Assembly: GCA_006538405.1 (NCBI GenBank) | Contig: BJKQ01000001.1 | Location: 2,108,001-2,172,000 of the forward strand | Reading direction: 5' to 3' | Source: Hansfordia pulvinata | Taxonomy: Eukaryota > Ascomycota > Sordariomycetes > Xylariales | DNA: 64,000 bases | Shown: positions 55,516-64,000 of the stretch, one piece after another | Position numbering within the stretch: position 1 is the stretch's first letter | Layout of the letters: every line of letters begins with the position of its first letter | Made by a program: the position numbers and the translations under genes | Notes under the pieces: generated by a model | The model's database searches: none | Told to the model about the DNA's origin: nothing | The model's input: the letters and a program-made list of their open reading frames with translations, nothing else

Positions 55516-58500
55516 GACTGAGTCCCCCTCCCCTCGTCTACCCTTGTCACTCTTGTCTTGAATGTTTAGACGAGGCGGGTATTTGGCCTGTTTGGATCCC
55601 GGGCTGGAGAAAGATATGATGAGATGGGGAGGTTTCCTCTGGCTACCTGTAGATGGTGATGGTCCTCGCGCGAGCAACCCAACGGGCTGCGACGCTGTAC
55701 TTACGTTCTGGCTGCAATGGTGCCTGAAATGCGCGTGTGCGCTCCCTTTTGACTCGCGTTGTATCTGTAACACCACTGCGCCTGGCTTTTTGCATCTGGT
55801 TTCTGTTTTTACTTGATGATTCCCAATCGCCCAGCGAAGAGCGCGGGCGCGAGACTATGAAGAGCTTACCTGTACATGTACACTATGAGATAGCCGGCTC
55901 AATCATGTCAAATCATATTGTACATTGATCCCACCCTCGCCATCTCAGCTCTCGCCTGCCTCTCACCTGGCTACGGCCTCGAGCAATGTTACACGGTAGA
56001 ACTTGCGACGCACCCGAGCCCGGGTATACGCGCGCCCCTCGCGGGCCCGGAAACCCGTGGTCGGAGTCCGGCGATCACCTACCACTCGCGGGGCCAGCCC
56101 CGGAGTGGTCCCTGGCGTCAGGGTCTGAGACTCCTGTCGCCTGGCGTCCGAACCGCGCCTTCTTGCCCCCCCCCCCCCCCCCCCCCTCCTTTCTCGCCCG
56201 CCCCTCGCTGTCCTTCCAGCCCCTTGCCTCACTCGGGAGACCTCCGGAAGATGGACGAGGCAGGATCTCCGGGCCGCCGCCTCCGACTGCTTACACGAGG
56301 CTTGGCACGGGGAGGGGAGCAGAGCGAGAGCAGAGGGAGGGTGGGGAGCTGGTCCACGCCGGTGTCGCATCATCGAGCCTCGCTTCGTAGCACCGAGCCG
56401 CCGCGCCCTTTCACCAAGCGGGGGCGTTCTGTGGTGTGGTCTTCCCCGCCTCCCCCGATGCGAACTAGATGAGGCGAACGTCGTGCGTACGGAATATAAC
56501 GCCTGGGCCGGTCTCTCGCCGCAGCTGACCCGAGTAGGCGGGTCGCCTTCCGGCGGGGAGGGCCCAGCCGAATCGTGTGAGATGCGCAGGCTCCCGGACC
56601 CTTAGGGTACTCTGAGGAGATTTTATTAAGCGAAGCACCTCCCTCCCGCCCCCTTCCAGCTCCGCGCATGTTGGCTAGCAAGCAGGCATTAAGCAATACC
56701 CGCAGACGATGTGTAGCATCCCTCCGAGCTGCGGTCTGGTCTCTTGCTGCCGCTGCCGGCCCCGCGTCCCCATCCTCGCCGGCGGGGGCTTCTGAACCGC
56801 GACATCGCTTGTCCGCTCCTCGAGGCTGCCCGCAAGCTTCCAGACGGGAACATGGGGTCCGAAGAAAAGGGAAACAAGAGAAAGAAAAAAGAGAGACACG
56901 CAGCTAACCAGCTCAACCCGAGCTGGATAGCCCATGCCGCCCACACCTCCCACCCCGCGCGCGAAGAGGCTCCAGACACTCGCACGAGAGCAGAGGCGCG
57001 CCTTTCCGCTCCCGCCCGCTCTTCGCTAGCCATTGGGTTGGGCGTGAGGGAGGAAAGGAGGGAGGGGCGTTCGTCCTTCCCGCGGCCGGCGGGCCCATCG
57101 TGAAACTCGGGATGGCAATCCTACGCGCGGGTCTCACGAGCACGAGTGCGAGTGGCGCGTGGTCGTGATACACCCGTACGTACGAGTATGACCATGCCTG
57201 TCGCGCGTGGGGATGCTGCACGGACGAAAAAAGCGACAAGAGGGCAGAGAGGGCAGAGAGGGCAAGTTGTCGCGGAGCTTTGCTATCCCGACGGATGAGG
57301 CTCCTCGTGAGTGGGGGCCGATCCCAACCCGTGTTCATTCAGAGACCAGGCGAGAAAAGGAAATCTACAGGTGGTAATCAGATGTTGAAAATGAAAGAAA
57401 GGCCATCGGGCACCACCACCACCACCACTACCACTACCACTGCCGCCGCCATGTCGTTCCGAAAGTGTGTTCGGAAGAAAAACGAAGCGGACAACACTAT
57501 TCACCTGCACATGCATCTACGAGCAGAGGACGCCACAGAGAAAGTTGAGGCGTACCTATGCATGTCCCAGCTCGGCAAGATTGTGTCATCTCGCGGCTGC
57601 ACACGAGCGGCCAATGCTCGCTGGTACGAGAATAGGTATCGACCGACTTTGTTGTTAGTAGGGGAATAAAAGGACAAGAGTACGAGTAGGTAGGTAGTGA
57701 CAAGATTGAGAGAAGGAAAAGGGCGGTCTGTCCAAGCACACATCTGACCTCCACCGATCCATCGAATGCACGGCATATATTGCAGTGGTGCTCATATCGT
57801 AACAAAGTCCTTATTACAGCCAGACGAGAGGTCGCTCGTCTCCCGTACCCGGCCAATGCCGTCTGTCCGTGTCTTCGTCAATAGCTCTTCATAGCCCAGA
57901 CAGGACCCGGCCCGACGCAGGGACTGCGGGGGGCCGGACTTGACCGACGGGCAGAGGTGTTCCATTTGCAGTCTCTCAGGTAACCACTACCGACACCGCA
58001 GACGCAGTGCACACACCCTCTCTCGCCCATTTGCATTGGATGGATACCAGGTACCCAACATCGCACCAGCAGCACCCGACGGCGTAGGCGGTACATTACG
58101 AGTATGACACAGCATGGTACGAGTACTTCTACCTTAGTTAGGTAGATCTCGTAGGTACCGTCCTGCATCCAGAATTCTGCAGCGCGGTGGAGACGGGGAA
58201 GCGCAAAGGGCGAGAAGCTGGCGACTGGGCTCAGGTTCGAAGGGGCACTTACCTAATATTGAATTAGGTTTGTTCAGATGAGGTACTCGTATCTAGAAGT
58301 ACAAATTGGCGGATGCTCGTAGGTACGGATAACCTTATCATCGCCAGTGTACATATGTAGTCGTACACATGCTCTTATGAGTACTCCCCACACTCGGGGC
58401 CCTGGCTAGTATGAGTAAAGTACCTAGCCGGACCTGAGCCGCCAGCGGCATCCATCCAACCAGCCGGTTCTGTCCTATTATCCGTACCTAACTCGTACGG

Positions 58501-61500
58501 AGCCATAACCACGGGGGCCGGAGGATGGCACAGATGGGTGATTTGCAGACATCGCCGGCCAGCGTCGATCGTCTCACGCGGACGGAGTGGGCCGAGAGCG
58601 CCAAGAAAGAAAGGGAGACAGGAAAAAGGGGTCCACGTTCGTTCTGGGCGGACGAACCAGTTCGCAGGGTGGCAGGGCCTCATGATAACGAGCCACCAAC
58701 AGCGTCCAGACATGAAAAGGGGGTCCTAGCTACTGGCTGGCGCTTCCATCCTCCCGCTGTGCCGCCGTCGCGCGCGCAATATCCATGGATGAACTGCAAG
58801 AACAAGGTTGGTACCTGCATTCATCTCCCCTGCCGGCAGACGGCCGTGCATCTCATCTGATGAGCGGCGCCGCGTCAATCAGGTAACCAATTGGTGCGAT
58901 GGATTCCTGCTGCCTTACGTACCTTATATAGGTCCATCCGACAGCTTCAATGTCTGCATCTCACATCTCGTAGATTGACTCCCGTTCTTGTGTAAGGTAC
59001 CTATGATAACCTAACATAGGAACCTACCTACGAGTATTCAGTCTAGGTACCTAGGTATGGACGGCACCGTGCCCGTGCCGCGCCGAACTACGCGTAGGTG
59101 CATGTATATTGTCGTGCTTGCGAGCACGAGTACTCTTGGGCAGGTATTTCGCCGTTTCCAGCGAGGGAGGCGGGCGGCAAGTGGGATTTCCCAGGGTCAG
59201 ATCCGCATGCGTTCGGCAAGGCCCGCCGCCTCGGTCTGCCAATTCCTGGCTCGTCAGGCAGCCCAGACGGCATTCTCTCAAGATATGGATGGAACGGCTC
59301 CACGGAATCCGGAGTCTGGTTGTTGAGACTCAGGGCGAGGAGAGAAGCAAAACTTCACCGAGCTCGGAATGGGAGAGCCTGCCCTAACCTTTCCAGGCCC
59401 GCTCGTGGCGACGGGGGCGGCCGGCTTGACCACTTCCGAGTAGCCTCGAAGCAAAATGGGGTACAGCAACAAACAAGGCGTCGATCCGAACTTGGCTCTT
59501 GGGGAACCCCTCATGCTGCGCAAGGGAAAAAAAAACAAAGACGCACTTGCGCGCACGCGAGTGCTCATTTGCCCCTATGTCCCGACATATATTCGCCGAA
59601 GTGTCCAGGCGCTTGGAACAGGACGATAGTACTCGTACGGGTATTGCACCGTACAGGTCGGGTCGCTGGACTTCGCAACAGGTCCGGACTGATGCACGCG
59701 ACGAGTGACCCGGTCTTGTCCCGCGCGAGGCTTCTGCTACTGCTTGATAAACGATGTTCATAAGAATAGGCCGCGACAAAGATGAAGTCTTGGATAGACT
59801 GCCGCCTGTCAGGACTGACCGTCTACCCGTCCGTACGAGTACTTACGCGTATGGACAGTTGGCGAAATAGGAGTTGAAATGAGGGCCAGCGTCTTTCATT
59901 AGACGCTTGGCGAGAACCCCACCACGCGCAACCACCCTATTCTCATGCTAACCCAACCCAGTCACAGCCAAACCGCGCGTAGGTCGCGAACATTCGTAGT
60001 TGGCCGGACAGCAAGACTCTGGATGCTGAACAGCAGTGAGAGTGCCCCGTAATGTTCATGTGCGCGTCAGACGGGTCGTTCGTGCTTGTATGCTTCAATC
60101 GAGTGTCACCGTGCGACTCAGAGGGGCTGTGATCCCTGGCTCGGCGGCGTTCGTTTGCTCGCTCACCCCAAAGCCTTCGCCATTGCAGCAACATGGTCAA
60201 GATGGGTCCGACTGACACGTGCTGCCGGCGTAAAGGCGTGAGGCGACGGACCAGGGGGCCGAGGCCGCAGCGGTCGTAATGGTCACCGTGCATATAGCAC
60301 ATGCATTTGATGTGCAAGCCCTGCCCACTCCCATGGCCTTGTGTGCTTGAACCCTAGTTCTGCTGCTAGCAAAGTTCAGGGTGCGCCCCGGAGAATCGTA
60401 AACCGCGCTGCAGTGATGGTGAATCGTGTCCGCCCTCCCAGGCAGACGGAAACCCGCCTTATCCCCTGGAGAATCTTGACAGAACCCGGCTGAGGAGTGT
60501 GACCGGAGAAGATTGGGCAGCAGGGGTCGAGGCAGCCACCGGTATCTATCACAAACGTCGTTGCAGTCGTCGCGACGCCTCCAGATTACCAGTAACAAAT
60601 CCGCGGGTCACCCCGCCGGCCGTCCGGGACGGATGGTGACGGGGCGGCCGAGTCTGCTTGTCTTGTCTTGGTGGGAGAGACATCGTCGGGCTCACGGAAG
60701 CTATGGGTGTCCCACGACAGGTTGACAGTGGCGCAAGGTGCAGCCCCAAAACGTGTGCGAGGAGAGAGAGGCGGACGAGGCGGGGTGAGGCGACCGTGGT
60801 TGAGATGCGCGGCAGCGAATTGAGGTGACGATGGGCAGAACGCCACTAATCAGACGAAGTGCGGGAGGCCGATCCATGACGCTGCAGGGGTGACCCCTGA
60901 CGAGTCGGGGGCAGGCCAGGGCCAATCAGCCCAGAAGAGCCGAGATCCTGGGGCAATTTCTGGTCGCCAGCCGCGGGAGCCCACTCGCAACGTGATGGGC
61001 ACGCGGTGGGGGGAGGCAGCTATCACTGGTGCTGGTGGGGATGAGGGGGGATGAGAGCTGGAGGGAGTTCCCAGAACTCCAGCCAGTGAAACTTGGTGCA
61101 TGGCCTGATCGGACAAGAGCTCTGCCACAGCCCAGAGTTGCACCTGGCCATTAGGTATCCAACAGGGCTGTCTGGCATCGGGCTTGGTGTGCTTCGGGGC
61201 AAGAACCCGGGGGTCGTTGCGATTCGTTCGTTTTCCTCCTTTCTTCTCTTGCGAGTACATGTATATCAGATATGAGTATGAGAGGTACCTGCTGTACTGT
61301 ATGTACCTAAGGCAAGTACGAGTACCTACTCGTACATGCACGGCGAGTCAGGCCGGCAGAGGATGCGTCGGAACAAAGGGCTTCAGCCCGGCTATTGTTT
61401 GGAAGGCACTTTCAGGGTTTCTTTGCGTGTGCGAGTCGGGCTCTCCCCCCATCAGGCCAGAGGGCACAGCCCGCCGGTACAGCCAACCCGCCGGTATTCC

Positions 61501-62500
61501 GAGCGACCATGAACGTCGCAATGATGCCTATCCGGCTCTCTGCGCGTACGATGGGGTAAATTGGTTGGAGTATTTGTATTCATACTCGTAGACGTACGCA
61601 GCACCCAGCTGCAGGCGGCGGTCGTCCGGGGCCTGTCCAAATTGTACTGTTCATTATCGAAGGGTGTGTTAATCTACAGTACATCCAGCTTGCATCGAGA
61701 AACCCACTCCCGACATTGGGTCTTCTCTGGATCGGGTTAGATCTCCATCTCGGAAGCGGGGCCAGCGCACACAGCAGCTGGGACCGGCGTGAGTGGTCCG
61801 TCGCAGGCTACCAGTATGAGTTTAGGTACCTTAAGTGCCTACCTACCTACAGGTGGTCGAGGTGGTCAGTCTGGTGTGGCGGGCCACAACCGACCAGTCG
61901 AACAATGAATAGCAGCGGCTCGCTTGCACGCAGGTATGACTACCTTACGAGTAATGAGGTTTCTGCTTGCGGGTGGCGGGTTGGCTGTTCAATGCCAGAG
62001 TAAGGCAAACTTTCAAAGCGTGTGGAGGCCGGCTCGGAGTGATGACTACGAGTACCTGAGTATAGGCAGGTAGGTACTTCAATGGATGTAAAGGCACACC
62101 CGGTTATAAGGAACTTACTCGTACCTCCAACTGACCAGACACCGGGAGCATTCGCAGTACATAAGGTATGTACATGTAGGTTACCTGTAGAGTGAGATTC
62201 ATACGAGCACACACATATCCAAGTAGACACCTAAGCTCTGGCAGGGGCAACAGGACCTATGTAGGTTAGGTAATTGGATGAAAGAAAGGTGCAGTCGGAG
62301 GTGGACGACAACTTGGCGCGGACAGTCCTTCATCAGTGAATACCTTACCTTACCCGACACACTCTGGGTGTACCTGGAGTACCCTTCTTTGGCGTCTCGT
62401 ACCGGAGGTCAGCAGCTACACGTCCGTCTATGACTGGCTCGGTGCAGATCGCGAGTACTCTTCATTAGCCTATACTTGGGGTCCGCAGGAAGAGGCGCCA
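55516..62500. other. 7-kb gene-poor region
   Basis: No coding or RNA gene could be supported. Present are a 21-base C tract (56166-56186), a (CAC)n run near 57411-57440 and a high density of ACTCGTA/TACGAGT and GGTACCTA motifs, especially 57,170-59,850 and 61,260-62,230. Open frames are short and change codon bias along their length. Confidence 0.6.
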
Positions 62501-64000
62501 AGGCCTGGCTGCCCTAACCGCTTCCGCCCCTGATCGCAGGCCTCGTCCGCTGCTCCCAGAGGACTCGTCGTCCCCCCAGCGCCCTCTCCCGTGCCGCCTG
62601 CTTCGTCTCGCTGCGTCTCGCTGCGTCTTGCTCCTCCGTCCCGTCCCCGTGCCTGCCCAGCTGCTTGTCGAGTCGCGACAGCTTCGACCAGGCTCTCTCC
62701 GGCCACTTACGCCGTGCACTGATTGTACCCGACGCGGTTCTGCTCAACGCCCTCGTCCTCGCTCATCGCCACCATCATCACCTACGAGTACTACCACCAC
62801 CCACCTATCATCGCCACCTACGGATACTCCAGCCCGACCCACCCGCTCCATTCGCCCTCGCATGAGCAAGCCGGAGCACGGATACCCCCTTGGCTTCCAC
62901 CATCCAACGTGCCAACCATTCATCCACCCATCCGTCTGCCCTGCCGCGTCGTTCGATCGCAACCCGCGGCGCCCACTTACATCTGCATGCTCTCGCCTCA
63001 GAGCAGCGTCACCACCGCCCTCACGACCAGTGCATCGACGCGTACACATAGTTGCTTCCAGTCGGCCGGCTTGGACCGTCGATAACGCCTGTCAGCCGAC
63101 GGCGCTCTTGGCTTGATTCACATGCCCGACTTGCACACGCCTTGACCCTGTATCTCAGACAGAGTCTGCAAGGAGACGAGCAAAAGCAACGCAACTCACG
63201 TTAGAACATCGGGGCACCGTAAAGCCAACCCAGGAGCCTTGACAGCAACATCATCTATCCCCAGCAGCCTGAATCGCACGACGCCCTTTCATCTTTCACC
63301 ACCTCCGCGCACACGTGAGCCTGGTTTTCCAAGGTTAGTAGATCCCTTTCGTCTGGGCAGACCTGCTATCTCGTTCCCTTGGCCACCATCCCCGCCTTGC
63401 CCAGCTCAACCTTGGCCTCGAATCCCGTCCAATTCCGGGCCTGGATCTCGTCCTAGATCTGAATCCTTTGATGCGTCGCTGCCAGCGCGTTGCCAACATT
63501 TTCCTCTCTGGCGCATCCCTACCCGCCCGCCCGTTCGCCGTTGTCTCTACCTACCCCTGCTTGCGCCCATCCCAGCACCCAGCACCCAACACTCAGCTTG
63601 GCTATCTGCTGCGGATAGATCCCCTCGCCTGGCGCCCAGGTTTCATTCCGTCACCCATCTGCCCTGGTTATTCCTGCTCCTTTCCAGTTTCGCCGCCTCT
63701 GGCCTCGCGCACGTAACTCAGCAGTACCGGATGCTTGGGTCGGGACGTTTGCGCGACCAGGCCTGCCTCAACATTTTCCTCGCTTCTGACCACGACCAGC
63801 AAAAAAATCAAACGGGACAGCCAAACTGACAATTCTGCTCCATCCAGCTGCTTTGACCCGACCCTCCCACCTGAAAACGCTATCCGGGGACTAGTCTTTG
63901 ATCAATCCCGCGACGGCGTAGCTTTGCGACAGCTTGAACGGTCTCACACGCCTGACTTGTTTCTGCCAGCTCACGACAGCAGATCCTTTCTACACATCCT
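62501..64000. other. Pyrimidine-rich leader-like region at window end
   Basis: From about 62500 the plus strand becomes C/T-rich, with many CCATC and CTTGC runs, as in long 5' leaders of fungal regulatory genes. A GTTAGT-like donor occurs near 63334. A gene may start beyond the window; none is called. Confidence 0.35.

Overview
The window is nuclear DNA of a filamentous ascomycete (Pezizomycotina, most likely a sordariomycete). Evidence: compact GC-rich genes, short GT-AG introns (mostly 50-180 nt) with CTRAC-type branch points, two intron-containing tRNAs, a Zn2Cys6 regulator with a fungal middle-homology region, and fungal families such as DUF3405 and DUF7704. No transposon, CRISPR, rRNA or bacterial-style operon was seen.

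Layout: 0.5-1.4 kb, exosome ring subunit MTR3 (-). 1.75-2.9 kb (+), an apparently non-coding spliced transcript with two intronic box C/D snoRNAs, one carrying the snR61/U38 guide. 3.1-4.2 kb, an NADP-type short-chain dehydrogenase (-). 5.4 kb, tRNA-Gln. 5.8-7.0 kb, an alpha/beta hydrolase (-). 11.1-12.1 kb, a Gly/His-rich putative secreted protein (+). 13.1-16 kb, a DUF7704 membrane protein and an asteroid/XPG-like nuclease-fold protein (both -). 16.7-18.6 kb, PRS1-type PRPP synthetase (+). 19.9-24.1 kb, a very large OTU-protease protein (-). 26.7 kb, tRNA-Cys (-). 30.5-31.3 kb, a secreted SGNH esterase (+). 31.9-34.1 kb, a microsomal-type epoxide hydrolase (+). 35-37.3 kb, a DUF3405 membrane protein (-). 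39.3-40.7 kb, an FAD monooxygenase (-), divergent from a Zn2Cys6 regulator at 41.3-44.2 kb (+). 44.6-47.2 kb, vacuolar endopolyphosphatase PPN1 (-). 49.9-50.6 kb, a small secreted protein (+). 51.7-52.5 kb, a histidine phosphatase (-). 54.1-55.5 kb, an STK19-like protein (+). 55.5-64 kb, no gene that I can support.

Most genes are independent housekeeping or accessory loci. The best candidate functional pair is the regulator with the divergently transcribed monooxygenase.

Two sequence-quality themes matter to any reader. Five conserved genes each need exactly one extra base, in or beside a short C/G run, to restore their frame, which points to base-calling deletions. Two other long genes (OTU and STK19-like) are each cut by one in-frame TAG although coding sequence continues on both sides. 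The most interesting biology is the snoRNA host transcript, the poly-lysine tracts of the polyphosphatase, and the UAG-split OTU protein.
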